The notes beneath the pieces are model-generated. The model saw only the letters and a list, made by a program, of their open reading frames with translations, was not told the origin of the DNA and searched no databases. From TMP-24 sp964600685 (GTDB lineage: Bacteria; Pseudomonadota; Alphaproteobacteria; Rhodobacterales; Rhodobacteraceae), in NCBI GenBank assembly GCA_964600685.1, contig CAZRKU010000001.1, positions 62,001-126,000 on the forward strand: a stretch of 64,000 nt of DNA. The letters run 5' to 3'. Every line of letters begins with the position of its first letter. Positions within the stretch are counted from its first letter, which is position 1. Made by a program: the position numbers and the translations under genes. Below are positions 52,535 to 61,260 of the stretch, in pieces.

Positions 52535-53022
52535 GCCGCGCCTTCGTGAAGGAGGACGGGCCGGACAATGAACCCCTGCCCGACCTGCCGATTTCCCCGC
52601 ATCCCAACTTTGTCACCCGGCGCGGCCTTGAGGCGCTGAAGGACCGCCTGGCCGACCGGCTGGCGGCGCTTCAGGCGCTGAAGGCCCGCGCCGACCGGCT
52701 CGACCGGCTGCCGGAAAAGGCGGCCGAGCGTGACATCCGCTATCTGGAGGCACGGCTCAGAACCGCGCTGCTGGTCACGCCCCCCGCCTCGGCGCCGGAG
52801 GCCGCCTTCGCCACCGCCGTGACCGTCGCCGACGCAGAGGGCCGCGAGATCACCTACGAGATCGTGGGCGAGGATGAGGCCGACGCCGCCCTGAACCGCA
52901 TCGCCCCGCAATCGCCGCTCGCCCGTGCGCTCCTCGGGGCCCGGCCGGGGGATCTGGTGACCTGGCGGCGGCCGGCCGGCGCGGTGGAACTGGAAGTCCT
53001 TGCCATCCGGGCGCTCGCATGA
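52531..53022 (+). CDS. GreA/GreB family factor with a shortened coiled coil
   Basis: A 163-residue protein starting SRAFVKEDGPDNEPLPDLPIS, a head shared by a GreB-like family. The C-terminal Gre domain is clear: YEIVGEDEADAALNRIAPQS and PLARALLGARPGDLV. The N-terminal coiled coil is about 15 residues shorter than E. coli GreB between VTRRG and RDIRYL, and the acidic tip GDxSENA is missing. It may bind RNA polymerase without stimulating transcript cleavage. ATG 52531 overlaps the NUDIX stop. Confidence 0.82.
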   Translation: MSRAFVKEDGPDNEPLPDLPISPHPNFVTRRGLEALKDRLADRLAALQALKARADRLDRLPEKAAERDIRYLEARLRTALLVTPPASAPEAAFATAVTVADAEGREITYEIVGEDEADAALNRIAPQSPLARALLGARPGDLVTWRRPAGAVELEVLAIRALA

Positions 53023-53610
53023 TGATCCGCGCCCTGCACCCGACCGATGACCGCACGCTGGTCGATGCCTTCTTTCAGGAGGCAAGCGACTATATCACCA
53101 TCGAACGCGGCGCCGGCCCCGGACCTGAAGTCACGGAAGAATTCTTCACCGACGCGCCCCCCGGCTGCGATCCCGCCACCTCGCTCCGGCTCGGCCTGTT
53201 CGACGGCCCGCGGCTGATCGCCCTCGCCGAAGCGGGCTTCGGCTTCCCCGAACCGGGCGATGCCTACCTCGGCCTGATGGTCGTCTCGCCCGCCGCGCGC
53301 GGCACGGGGGCCGGCCCCCGCCTGCTCCGCCATATCGAGGGCGCGGCCCGCAGCCGCGCCTNNNNNNNNNNNNNNNNNNNNNNNNNNNNNNNNNNNNNNN
53401 NNNNNNNNNNNNNNNNNNNNNNNNNNNNNNNNNNNNNNNNNNNNNNNNNNNNNNNNNNNNNGCCGCGCCTTCTGGGAACGCGAGGGCTTCACCACCGTCC
53501 TGACCGACAGCCCGGTCACGCTCGGGTCCAGGACCCAGATGGCGCGGCGCATGGGCAAGGCGCTTCACGCCGGCCCGGCGACGGACATGTCGCCGCTCCG
53601 CCCCTCCTGA
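53019..53610 (+). CDS. GNAT family N-acetyltransferase, interrupted by an assembly gap
   Basis: The 5' part has MMIRALHPTDDRTLVDAFFQ, AYLGLMVVSPAARGTGAGPR (acetyl-CoA motif A) and LLRHIEGAARSRA up to the Ns at 53362. After the gap the gene continues as RAFWEREGFTTVLTDSPVTL to a TGA at 53608. The two parts are in different frames when the 100 Ns are counted, so the gap length is not real. The missing piece should encode the beta strand before RAFWEREGF. The start overlaps the Gre gene by 4 bases. Confidence 0.75.
53362..53461. other. Assembly gap (100 N placeholder)
   Basis: Exactly 100 Ns. The 9 bases GCCGCGCCT occur on both sides. The gene's reading frame requires the true length to be a multiple of 3, which 100 is not. 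Confidence 0.95.
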
Positions 53611-53646
53611 CCGCCGCCGCCAGCACGCTCTTCGCGCCCGACCGGC

Positions 53647-54507
53647 TCATCGCTCAGCGCCACGCCGCCCCGGCATCACCGACAGGCCGACACCGCCCAG
53701 CACCAGAACCGCCGCGGCAAGAAAGGTCGCGTCCGGCCTTTCGCCGAGCAGCGCAAAGCCGCCCGCCGCCGCAATCACCGGCACGGTCAGTTGCGCCACC
53801 CCGGCGCGCGTGGCCCCGAGCGCGGGCAGGAGCCGATACCAAAGCGCATAGCCCAGCCCCGACGTGACGATGCCCGACAGAAGCGCCAGTCCGACCCCGG
53901 CAAGGGTCAGGCCGCGACCGCCCGCCAGCGCAGGCATCATCAGCGCGGCCAGCCCCGCCACCGGCGCGGCCAGCAGGAAATTCGCCGCCGTCCCGGCCAG
54001 CGGATCGGCCTCGCGCCGTCCGGCCAGCGAATAGAGCCCCCAGCCGACCCCCGCGAGGGCCATCGACAAGGCGGGCAGAACCGAAATCCGCTGCGCCTCG
54101 TGCGGCCATAAAAGCCAGATCAGCCCGGCCAGCGCGATCCCGGCCCCAAGCCACCGGCGCGGCGGAACCTGTTCCCGCCCCGCCAGCGCCCCGCCAAACA
54201 TGGCGATCTGGACGCTGGCGAACAGGATCAGCGCGCCCACACCCGCACCAAGCGCAAGATAGGCCATTGAAAAGCCGACCATATAGACCAGCAGCGTCGC
54301 CGCGCCGATCCAGCGCGGGCGCCCGTTCAGCTCCAGCCCCTTGCCGGAAAGACGGATCAGCACCCAGAGCGCGGCTGCCCCGGCCGTCAGCCGGATCGCC
54401 GCGAAGTCCAAAGGGTCCGTCCCCTGCCCGAGGATCGCCATCCGGTTCAGCACCGAGTTGGCGGCGAAGGCGCACATGGTCAAGGCGGTCAGAACGAAAA
54501 GCCGCAT
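53647..54507 (-). CDS. DMT superfamily (EamA) transporter
   Basis: A 286-residue membrane protein with ten predicted helices in two EamA repeats: the first around FAANSVLNRMAILGQGTDPL, the second from about residue 140 (ALAGVGWGLYSLAGRREADP, GYALWYRLLPALGATRAGVA). It probably exports a small metabolite or amino acid. ATG 54507 begins the first helix; the in-frame extension to 54624 is not typical. It follows the HxlR regulator on the same strand, 91 bases apart. Confidence 0.85.
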   Translation of the reverse strand: MRLFVLTALTMCAFAANSVLNRMAILGQGTDPLDFAAIRLTAGAAALWVLIRLSGKGLELNGRPRWIGAATLLVYMVGFSMAYLALGAGVGALILFASVQIAMFGGALAGREQVPPRRWLGAGIALAGLIWLLWPHEAQRISVLPALSMALAGVGWGLYSLAGRREADPLAGTAANFLLAAPVAGLAALMMPALAGGRGLTLAGVGLALLSGIVTSGLGYALWYRLLPALGATRAGVAQLTVPVIAAAGGFALLGERPDATFLAAAVLVLGGVGLSVMPGRRGAER

Positions 54508-54598
54508 GGCTGGTCCCCGGTTCGAAACGACGTGGCCGACCCTGCGGCCCGCACCGGAACATGCCCCGGCCACCGGCCCGGGACCGCGCCCGTCGCGG

Positions 54599-55333
54599 TC
54601 AGGACGCAACTCGACAGACGGCATGCTGCACGGGCTTCAACGGGACGATCCCCGCCAGCCCCTTGTAGTCACCCCTGGGCAACCAGCTGCCGATGGTGCG
54701 GATCAGGCGCGGATCGCCGGACAGGAACAGCCGCCCCTCGGCAATCTCGCGGGCAACCGTCGTGCGCCACAACATGATGGCGGCAAGCGAAGCGGCGGAT
54801 GTCTCCACATAAAGATCGACGTCCGTTTTCCGATCGTAAGAGCAGATCTCGACCTCGGTGCCGGGCTGCGCCACGACCCAGTAACAGTCATAGTCCGAGG
54901 TGACATTGGCAAAATGAAACCGCATGACCACCCGGCGCGGCGGCAGTTCGCCCACGTCCAGCAGGCGCCGCATCTTCCACATCAATGCCGACAGGTTCGG
55001 TTCGCGTACCGCAACCTCTGCCTCGATGTTGCGCTGCGCCCAGTCCGACAGCGCAGTCAATGCCGGCTCAAGCGCGATGGCCTTGGCGGTGCGCAGATAG
55101 TCGATGTTGCCGGTGGCGCGGTCCTCGACCCGCTCGACCAGGCCTGCGACCTCCATCTCCTTCAGCCGCCGCGACAGCAGCGCGGGCGAGATGTGCCCGA
55201 TGCCGCGGCGGATGTCGTTGAAGCGGCTCGACCCGCACCACAGCTCGGTCAGGATCTGGATGGTCCAGCGCGGTTCCAGATACTCGCAGGCCTTGGAGAT
55301 CGGGCAGATGAGGCCATAGGGCTTGCTTGGCAT
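54599..55333 (-). CDS. HxlR family transcriptional regulator
   Basis: A 244-residue protein. Residues 5-100 are a winged HTH of the HxlR type: YGLICPISKACEYLEPRWTI, QILTELWCGSSRFNDIRRGI and SPALLSRRLKEMEVAGLVER. A C-terminal region of about 130 residues (VVMRFHFANVTSDYDCYWVV and following) is like the sterol-carrier-type domain found on some HxlR relatives. ATG 55333 begins the HTH. It may regulate the DMT exporter gene downstream. Confidence 0.82.
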   Translation of the reverse strand: MPSKPYGLICPISKACEYLEPRWTIQILTELWCGSSRFNDIRRGIGHISPALLSRRLKEMEVAGLVERVEDRATGNIDYLRTAKAIALEPALTALSDWAQRNIEAEVAVREPNLSALMWKMRRLLDVGELPPRRVVMRFHFANVTSDYDCYWVVAQPGTEVEICSYDRKTDVDLYVETSAASLAAIMLWRTTVAREIAEGRLFLSGDPRLIRTIGSWLPRGDYKGLAGIVPLKPVQHAVCRVAS

Positions 55334-55486
55334 CGGCTTTGCCTCCCGCAGCCAGTCTAAGGCAAAGGGCGCCACCGATCCAGTTCACATTCTGTATCGG
55401 GTCCGGTTCAGTCGCGGAACTGGCCCGCATGGCAGATGAGGCCGCATGATCAACCCCAGGAAGACAACGCTCAGGAAGGTATCGCG

Positions 55487-55750
55487 ATGCACCGCACTCA
55501 CCCATCCACAACCCCGCAGCAGACAAACCACCTGCCGCCGTTCGGCGGAGTCGGCTGGTTCGTGGCCATCGTCAGCGAATTGGGGCGCAGGCGCTCCCTC
55601 CTGCGGGAACTCCGCGGACTGACGACGGCACAACTGAAGGACATCGGCCTGACCGAGGCAGACGTCGACGCGGTCCGCCTGCAGAAACTGGCGGACGACG
55701 CAGCCAGCGGTCTTGCCGCCACGATCCGGGAACGGGGCGACAACTGGTAG
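55487..55750 (+). CDS. DUF1127 family protein
   Basis: An 87-residue protein. The DUF1127 core is FVAIVSELGRRRSLLRELRG followed by LTTAQLKDIGLTEADVDAVR; a Pro/Thr/Gln-rich head precedes it. AGGAAGG lies 9 bases before ATG 55487. It is the longer form of the family seen at 11310 and may bind RNA. It is divergent from the HxlR gene and convergent with groEL. Confidence 0.85.
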   Translation: MHRTHPSTTPQQTNHLPPFGGVGWFVAIVSELGRRRSLLRELRGLTTAQLKDIGLTEADVDAVRLQKLADDAASGLAATIRERGDNW

Positions 55751-55778
55751 AAGGGGGCCAAAGGGGGCCGCTGAAACA

Positions 55779-55806
55779 GAAAGGGGCGCCAACCGGCGCC
55801 CCTTTC
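55779..55806. terminator. Bidirectional terminator between groEL and the DUF1127 gene
   Basis: Perfect 12-bp stem GAAAGGGGCGCC (55779-55790) with its complement 55795-55806 and loop AACC. It stands 21 bases from the groEL stop and 28 bases after the DUF1127 stop. Confidence 0.8.
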
Positions 55807-55827
55807 CGACTTCCCGAAGGAAATTTG

Positions 55828-57471
55828 TCACATCATGCCGTCCATGCCGCCCATGCCGCCGCCCATGCCGCCGCCAGCCGGGGCATTGTCCTTGGGCTTT
55901 TCGGCGATCATGGCTTCGGTGGTGATCAGAAGACCCGCGACCGAGGCCGCATCCTCAAGCGCGGTGCGCACGACCTTGGCCGGGTCGATGACGCCGAACT
56001 TGAACATGTCGCCATATTCTTCGGTCTGGGCGTTGAAGCCGAACTTCGGATCGTCGGACTCGCGGACCTTGCCGGCCACGACCGACCCGTCCACACCGGC
56101 GTTCTGCGCGATCTGGCGCAGCGGGGCTTCCAGCGCCTTGCGCACGATCACGATGCCCGCGGTCTGATCGGCATTCGCGCCGGTCATGCCCACGAGCTTC
56201 TTGGACGCCTGAACCAGCGCCACGCCGCCGCCGACAACGATGCCTTCCTGAACCGCCGCACGGGTGGCGTTCAGCGCGTCGTCCACACGGTCCTTGCGCT
56301 CTTTCACTTCGATCTCGGTCATGCCGCCGACCTTGATCACCGCAACGCCGCCCGCCAGTTTCGCCACACGTTCCTGCAGCTTCTCACGGTCGTAGTCCGA
56401 GGTGGTTTCCTCGATCTGGGTGCGGATCTGGGCGACGCGCGCCTCGATCTCTTTCTTGTCGCCGGCACCGTCGATGATCGTCGTGTTGTCCTTGTTGATC
56501 GAGATCTTCTTGGCGCGGCCGAGCATGTCGATGCCGACATTCTCGAGCTTCATGCCGAGGTCTTCGCTGATCACCTGACCGCCGGTCAGGATGGCGATGT
56601 CCTGCAGCATGGCCTTGCGGCGGTCGCCGAAGCCCGGCGCCTTGACGGCGGCGATCTTCAGGCCGCCGCGCAGCTTGTTGACCACGAGGGTCGCCAGAGC
56701 CTCGCCTTCGACATCCTCGGCCACGATCACCAGCGGGCGCTGCGACTGGATCACCGCCTCCAGCAGCGGCACCATCGGCTGCAGCGACGACAGTTTCTTC
56801 TCGTGCAGCAGGATGTAGGCGTCTTCCAGATCGGCGATCATCTTGTCGGCGTTGGTCACGAAATAGGGCGACAGATAGCCCCGGTCGAACTGCATGCCTT
56901 CAACAACGTCGGTCGAGGTCTCAAGACCCTTGTTCTCCTCGACGGTGATCACGCCCTCGTTGCCGACCTTCTGCATCGCGTCGGCGATCTGGCGGCCGAT
57001 CTCGACTTCGCCGTTGGCGGAAATCGTGCCGACCTGCGCCACTTCGGCACTGCCGGTGACCTTGCGCGAGGCGGCCTTGATCGCTTCGACGACCTTGGCG
57101 GTCGCCATGTCGATGCCGCGCTTCAGATCCATCGGGTTCATGCCGGCGGCAACCGCCTTCATGCCTTCCTTGACGATGGCCTGGGCCAGAACGGTGGCGG
57201 TGGTGGTGCCGTCGCCCGCTTCGTCGTTGGTGCGGGAAGCGACTTCCTTCACCATCTGCGCGCCCATGTTCTCGAACCGGTCGGCCAGTTCGATCTCCTT
57301 GGCAACCGTCACACCGTCCTTGGTGATGCGCGGCGCGCCGAAGGATTTTTCGATCACCACGTTGCGGCCTTTCGGACCCAGCGTCACCTTGACCGCATCG
57401 GCAAGGATGTTGACGCCGCGCAGCATCCGGTCGCGGGCATCGCTGTCAAACCGTACGTCTTTAGCAGCCAT
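55828..57471 (-). CDS. groL: Chaperonin GroEL
   Basis: A 547-residue 60-kDa chaperonin. It has AAKDVRFDSDARDRMLRGVN, KVTLGPKGRNVVIEKSFGAP, the ATP-binding GDGTTTATVLAQAI (about residue 85-98) and the flexible GGM tail (GGGMGGGMGGMDGMM). It folds proteins in the cytosol with GroES. It is 46 bases behind groES, in one CIRCE-controlled operon. Confidence 0.98.
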   Translation of the reverse strand: MAAKDVRFDSDARDRMLRGVNILADAVKVTLGPKGRNVVIEKSFGAPRITKDGVTVAKEIELADRFENMGAQMVKEVASRTNDEAGDGTTTATVLAQAIVKEGMKAVAAGMNPMDLKRGIDMATAKVVEAIKAASRKVTGSAEVAQVGTISANGEVEIGRQIADAMQKVGNEGVITVEENKGLETSTDVVEGMQFDRGYLSPYFVTNADKMIADLEDAYILLHEKKLSSLQPMVPLLEAVIQSQRPLVIVAEDVEGEALATLVVNKLRGGLKIAAVKAPGFGDRRKAMLQDIAILTGGQVISEDLGMKLENVGIDMLGRAKKISINKDNTTIIDGAGDKKEIEARVAQIRTQIEETTSDYDREKLQERVAKLAGGVAVIKVGGMTEIEVKERKDRVDDALNATRAAVQEGIVVGGGVALVQASKKLVGMTGANADQTAGIVIVRKALEAPLRQIAQNAGVDGSVVAGKVRESDDPKFGFNAQTEEYGDMFKFGVIDPAKVVRTALEDAASVAGLLITTEAMIAEKPKDNAPAGGGMGGGMGGMDGMM

Positions 57472-57517
57472 CTTGGCTTCTCCTCAGAATTTTGTTTCGG
57501 GACGGAAAGGGACGATC

Positions 57518-57805
57518 TCAGGCGATGATGCCGAGAATGTCCGATTCCTTCATGATCAGCAGTTCTTCGCCGTTCAGCGTCACTTCGGTGCCCGACCATT
57601 TGCCGAAGAGGATACGGTCGCCCTTCTTCACCGACATCGGGATCAGTTCGCCCGAATCCTTGCGCGCGCCCTCGCCCACGGCGACCACTTCGCCCTCGGC
57701 CGGTTTTTCCTTGGCGCTGTCGGGGATGATCAGACCGCCCTTGGTCTTGTCCTCGGACTGGATACGCTTGACGACAACACGGTCATGCAGCGGTTTGAAA
57801 GCCAT
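57518..57805 (-). CDS. groS: Co-chaperonin GroES
   Basis: A 95-residue cap of the GroEL chamber. FKPLHDRVVVKRIQSEDKTK starts the family, the mobile loop is KTKGGLIIPDSAKEKP, and LNGEELLIMKESDILGII ends it. ATG 57805 has GGGAG upstream; the in-frame frame to 57850 runs into CIRCE and is not coding. Confidence 0.97.
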   Translation of the reverse strand: MAFKPLHDRVVVKRIQSEDKTKGGLIIPDSAKEKPAEGEVVAVGEGARKDSGELIPMSVKKGDRILFGKWSGTEVTLNGEELLIMKESDILGIIA

Positions 57806-57843
57806 CTGGTAACACTCCCTTGGGTTTCCAGGTTCAAATTGAA

Positions 57844-57870
57844 TTAGCACTCCATGATAGCGAGTGCTAA
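57844..57870. promoter_or_regulatory. CIRCE element (HrcA operator) of groESL
   Basis: TTAGCACTC (57844-57852), nine bases, GAGTGCTAA (57862-57870): a perfect match to the CIRCE consensus. It lies in the groES leader, just downstream of the promoter at 57879-57907. HrcA binding there represses groESL until heat shock. Confidence 0.97.
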
Positions 57871-57878
57871 CGACGCGC

Positions 57879-57907
57879 TAGTTAGGCGCGGCCTGCGCGC
57901 GAGTCAA
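57879..57907 (-). promoter_or_regulatory. Housekeeping sigma promoter of groESL
   Basis: On the minus strand -35 TTGACT (57907-57902), a 17-base spacer and -10 TAACTA (57884-57879). The expected start site falls on the first arm of CIRCE, so HrcA would block initiation. Confidence 0.75.
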
Positions 57908-57976
57908 CGGCCAATGCCGGAAAATTCGCGCGCCTCCGGGATGGCCAACCGCCGCCGTGCGTGGCAGGCTGCCCGC

Positions 57977-58990
57977 ATGATGCGCCATTTCTCCTTGCTG
58001 TTTCTCGCGCTTGCGGCCTCGCTGGCCATGGCTCTGGCCCTGCCCGCGTCCGCCCGGGCCGCCCCCTGCGGGGGCCGCGATCTTCTGCCCGGCCTGCCCG
58101 CCGGTCAGCGCGCCGAACTGGATCAGGCGATCGCCGCCAGCCCCTATCCCAGCGGCAACCACTGGCGGGCGACGAAGGACGGCAGCACCATCGACCTGGT
58201 CGGCACGCTCCACCTTTTCGACCCGCGCATGGAGGCGATTGTCGAACGGCTGACGCCCCTGATCGCCGCGGCCGACGCCGTCTATTTGGAAGCGACCGAA
58301 AAGGAGTTCGCCGAGATCAAGGCGGCCATGGCCCGTGATCCGGCGATGCTGGTCACGACCGGCCCGACTCTCCCCGAACGGCTCAGCGCGGCGGAATGGC
58401 AAAGCCTGTCCGCCGCCATGTCCGAACGCGGCATCCCGCCCTTCATGGCCTCCAGGTTCCGGCCCTGGTATGTGACCATGCTGCTGGGCATCCCGCCCTG
58501 TGCCATGGCCGAATACATGAACGGCGGCAAGGGCCTCGATCACCTGATCGGCCAGACCGCCAAGGCGGAAGGAGTGCCGACGCTCGCGCTTGAACCCTAT
58601 GACACGGTCTTCCGCATCTTCGCCGACCTGACGCCCGCGGACGAGATCGCCATGATCCGCCTCTCGCTCGCGCAGGCGACCGATGCCGAAGATACGTTCG
58701 CCACCATGCTGACCAGCTATTTCAGCGAAAACCACCGCGCGCTGTGGGAGTTCAGCCGCCTGACCGCCCTGGCCGGGGCCACGGACCCCCAAAAAGCCGC
58801 CAGCGACTTCGCCAGGATGGAGGCGGCCATCCTGACCGGCCGCAACCGGCACTGGCGCGAGGTTCTGGCCAGGGCCGCGCCCGGCAAGACCCTGGTGGTT
58901 GCCGTCGGCGCCGCCCATCTGGGCGGGGCGCAGGGGCTTTTGAACCTGCTCGCCCGGGACGGCTACCGGCTGACCCGGGAACCTTTCTGA
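57977..58990 (+). CDS. TraB/GumN family protein, secreted
   Basis: A 337-residue protein. A signal peptide (RHFSLLFLALAASLAMALAL, cleavage near SARA) is followed by the TraB/GumN domain: STIDLVGTLHLFDPRMEAIV, then AADAVYLEATEKEFAEIKAA and the C-terminal VVAVGAAHLGGAQGLLNLLA, with the two conserved His of the GxxH motifs. The family may be metalloprotease-like. ATG 57977 (or 57980) begins the signal peptide. It is divergent from groES. Confidence 0.85.
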   Translation: MMRHFSLLFLALAASLAMALALPASARAAPCGGRDLLPGLPAGQRAELDQAIAASPYPSGNHWRATKDGSTIDLVGTLHLFDPRMEAIVERLTPLIAAADAVYLEATEKEFAEIKAAMARDPAMLVTTGPTLPERLSAAEWQSLSAAMSERGIPPFMASRFRPWYVTMLLGIPPCAMAEYMNGGKGLDHLIGQTAKAEGVPTLALEPYDTVFRIFADLTPADEIAMIRLSLAQATDAEDTFATMLTSYFSENHRALWEFSRLTALAGATDPQKAASDFARMEAAILTGRNRHWREVLARAAPGKTLVVAVGAAHLGGAQGLLNLLARDGYRLTREPF

Positions 58991-59117
58991 CCCGGCCCCG
59001 ACTTCAGCCCTGCGATCAGATGCGCCAGCGTCCCGGCATCCGGCGCGGCCCGCGTGACATTCCCGGCGCCAGCCCCTATAAGGCGCGCGAATTTTCCTTG
59101 CAGAACGGACGCTCCCC

Positions 59118-60038
59118 ATGACCACGCTGGTTTTCGGCCATAAATCCCCCGACACGGATTCCACCGGCTCGCCCCTGATCTGGGCCTGGTATCTGTCCGA
59201 AGTGAAAGGCACCCCGGCCAAGGCCGTGCTTCTGGGCGAGCCGAACACCGAAGCGGCCTTCGTTCTGAAACACTGGGGCCTGACCAAGCCCGGGATCATT
59301 TCCGACGTGAGTGCCGACGACGAGGTGGTGATCGTCGACACCAACAACCCCGCCGAACTGCCGCCCTCCATCAACGACGCGAAAATCATGGCCATCATCG
59401 ACCATCACATGCTGGTGGGCGGGCTGAAGACCAAAAACCCGATCGACATCACCATACGGCCGCTGGCCTGCACCGCGACGGTCATGCACGACCTGATCGG
59501 CGCCGATCTGGCCCGGGCCCCGAAGGCGATCAAGGGCGCGATGCTGTCGTGCATCCTCTCCGACACGCTCGAATTCCGCTCGCCCACCACCACGCCGCAC
59601 GACAAGGCGGTGGCCGAGAAACTCGCCGCCGATCTGGGCGTGAAGATCGCCGACCTCGCCGCCCTGATGTTCGCCGCCAAGTCCGACGTGTCGGCCTTCT
59701 CCGACGCCGAACTCCTGCGCATGGACAGCAAGGAATACAACATCGACGGCAAGGAACTCAGGGTCTCGGTCCTTGAAACCACCGCCCCCAGGGTGGTGCT
59801 CGACCGCAAGGCCAGCCTGATGGCCGCGATGGAAGGCGTCGCCCGCCAGGACGGCGCCGATCAGGTTCTCCTGTTCGTCGTCGACATCCTCCGCGAGGAA
59901 GCGACCCTTCTCGTCCCGAACGATCTGGTGAAGCGCATCGCCGAAGCCTCCTTCCCCTGCACGGTGGCGGGCGACACGGTGGTCCTGCCCGGCATCATGA
60001 GCCGGAAGAAACAGATCATCCCGGCGCTCAAGATGTGA
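59118..60038 (+). CDS. ppaC: Manganese-dependent inorganic pyrophosphatase
   Basis: A 306-residue family II pyrophosphatase of the DHH superfamily. VFGHKSPDTDSTGSPLIWAW holds the first metal ligands, IIDHHMLVGGL (about residue 93) is the DHH motif, and the DHHA2 domain ends SRKKQIIPALKM. It splits PPi to drive biosynthesis. Family II enzymes are less common in proteobacteria than family I but occur in Rhodobacterales. Confidence 0.94.
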   Translation: MTTLVFGHKSPDTDSTGSPLIWAWYLSEVKGTPAKAVLLGEPNTEAAFVLKHWGLTKPGIISDVSADDEVVIVDTNNPAELPPSINDAKIMAIIDHHMLVGGLKTKNPIDITIRPLACTATVMHDLIGADLARAPKAIKGAMLSCILSDTLEFRSPTTTPHDKAVAEKLAADLGVKIADLAALMFAAKSDVSAFSDAELLRMDSKEYNIDGKELRVSVLETTAPRVVLDRKASLMAAMEGVARQDGADQVLLFVVDILREEATLLVPNDLVKRIAEASFPCTVAGDTVVLPGIMSRKKQIIPALKM

Positions 60039-60087
60039 TCTTTAAGGGCTGTCGGCCACGCCCGGCAGCCCGCTTCCTGTCCCTACG

Positions 60088-60120
60088 CCTGCCATACGTT
60101 TGCCATACGCTTTGCATACG
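60088..60120. repeat. Three 11-bp tandem repeats
   Basis: CCTGCCATACG, TTTGCCATACG and CTTTGCATACG follow each other at 60088, 60099 and 60110. All keep CATACG at the same phase, one DNA turn apart. They lie 39-71 bases before the ATG of the HAD gene. A protein binding to one face of the helix would fit. Confidence 0.6.
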
Positions 60121-60158
60121 CCAAGCGCCCCCATCTTGTTCAGCGATTTCAGGCCCCT

Positions 60159-61040
60159 ATGACCCGCATCCTCGCCTCGCTCTCCGAAGTGGCCGCCAGC
60201 TACGACACGCTCTTCTGCGACCTCTGGGGCTGCCTGCACAATGGCCGCGCGCCCTACCCCGCCGCCGTCGCCGCCCTGCAAGCGTTCCGCGCCAAGGGGG
60301 GCCGGGTGGTCCTTCTGACCAACGCGCCGCGCCCCTCGAAATTCGTCATGGCCTCGCTCGACCGGATGGGTGTGCCGCGCGACAGCTGGGATCTCGTCGT
60401 CTCCTCGGGCGATGCGGCGCAATATGCGATGCTGTCGGGCGCGGTGGGCACCCGGGTCTGGCACCTCGGGCCCGACAAGGATGACGGCTTTTTCAATGAC
60501 TTGCCCGAGGACGCACCCGCCGCCACGATCACCCGCGTCGCGCTTGAGGAGGCCGAGGGCATCGTCTGCACCGGCCCGTTCGACGAACTGGCCGACGTGC
60601 CCGAGGACTACCGCGCCCGCTTTCTCTATGCCAAGACCAGGGGGCTGAAGCTCCTCTGCGCCAATCCCGATCTCGTCGTCGACATGGGCGATCGTCGCAT
60701 CTATTGCGCCGGCGCGCTCGCCGCCCTCTACACGGAAATGGGTGGCGAGAGCCTCTATTTCGGCAAGCCCCATCCCCCGATCTACGACCTCGCCCGCCGC
60801 AGGCTCGCGGCCTTAACCGGCCGTGAACCGGAGAATGGCAGCATCCTCGCCATCGGCGACGGCATCGCCACCGACATTCAGGGCGCGATCGGCGAAGGGA
60901 TCGACGCGCTTTTCGTCACTGGCGGCCTCGCGGCCGAGGAATTCGGAGTGGACATCGAAAACCCTGCGCCCGCGCTTCTTGACCGCTGGCTGGAAGACCG
61001 GCAGATGTCGCCCGCCTATACGATCGGCCGCCTTCGCTAA
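60159..61040 (+). CDS. TIGR01459 family HAD hydrolase (NagD-like)
   Basis: A 293-residue HAD IIA phosphatase. The nucleophile Asp is in FCDLWGCLHNGRAPYPAAVA (about residues 22-41), motif II is VVLLTNAPRPS, and motif III is ILAIGDGIATDIQGAIGEGI. The family is widespread in Alphaproteobacteria; the substrate is unproven. It is monocistronic with a repeat array upstream. Confidence 0.9.
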   Translation: MTRILASLSEVAASYDTLFCDLWGCLHNGRAPYPAAVAALQAFRAKGGRVVLLTNAPRPSKFVMASLDRMGVPRDSWDLVVSSGDAAQYAMLSGAVGTRVWHLGPDKDDGFFNDLPEDAPAATITRVALEEAEGIVCTGPFDELADVPEDYRARFLYAKTRGLKLLCANPDLVVDMGDRRIYCAGALAALYTEMGGESLYFGKPHPPIYDLARRRLAALTGREPENGSILAIGDGIATDIQGAIGEGIDALFVTGGLAAEEFGVDIENPAPALLDRWLEDRQMSPAYTIGRLR

Positions 61041-61216
61041 CATATTGTTTTTCATTATTTATGTTTCCGATTTTGCAGAAGGGCGCAGGCCGGTCCGGGT
61101 GGCCCCCCGCTCTTTCATGCCGCCAAAGACTCTGTTGATCGGCGGTATGCCAGCAACATTGTTACCGATTTCATCGCCATCCAGCACATAAATTACCAAA
61201 CCGATTGCGCCGCGCC

Positions 61217-61242
61217 GCAGCATCCGCTATGCTGCACTGCAG
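61217..61242. promoter_or_regulatory. Inverted repeat with CTGC-N3-GCAG before the MaoC gene
   Basis: GCAGCAT (61217-61223) pairs with ATGCTGC (61229-61235), and CTGCACTGCAG at 61232-61242 is a perfect CTGC-N3-GCAG. This resembles the TGC-rich site described for PhaR, the polyhydroxyalkanoate-responsive repressor. It ends 18 bases before ATG 61261. Whether PhaR binds is untested. Confidence 0.45.
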
Positions 61243-61260
61243 TCCAACACGGGATTCGAC

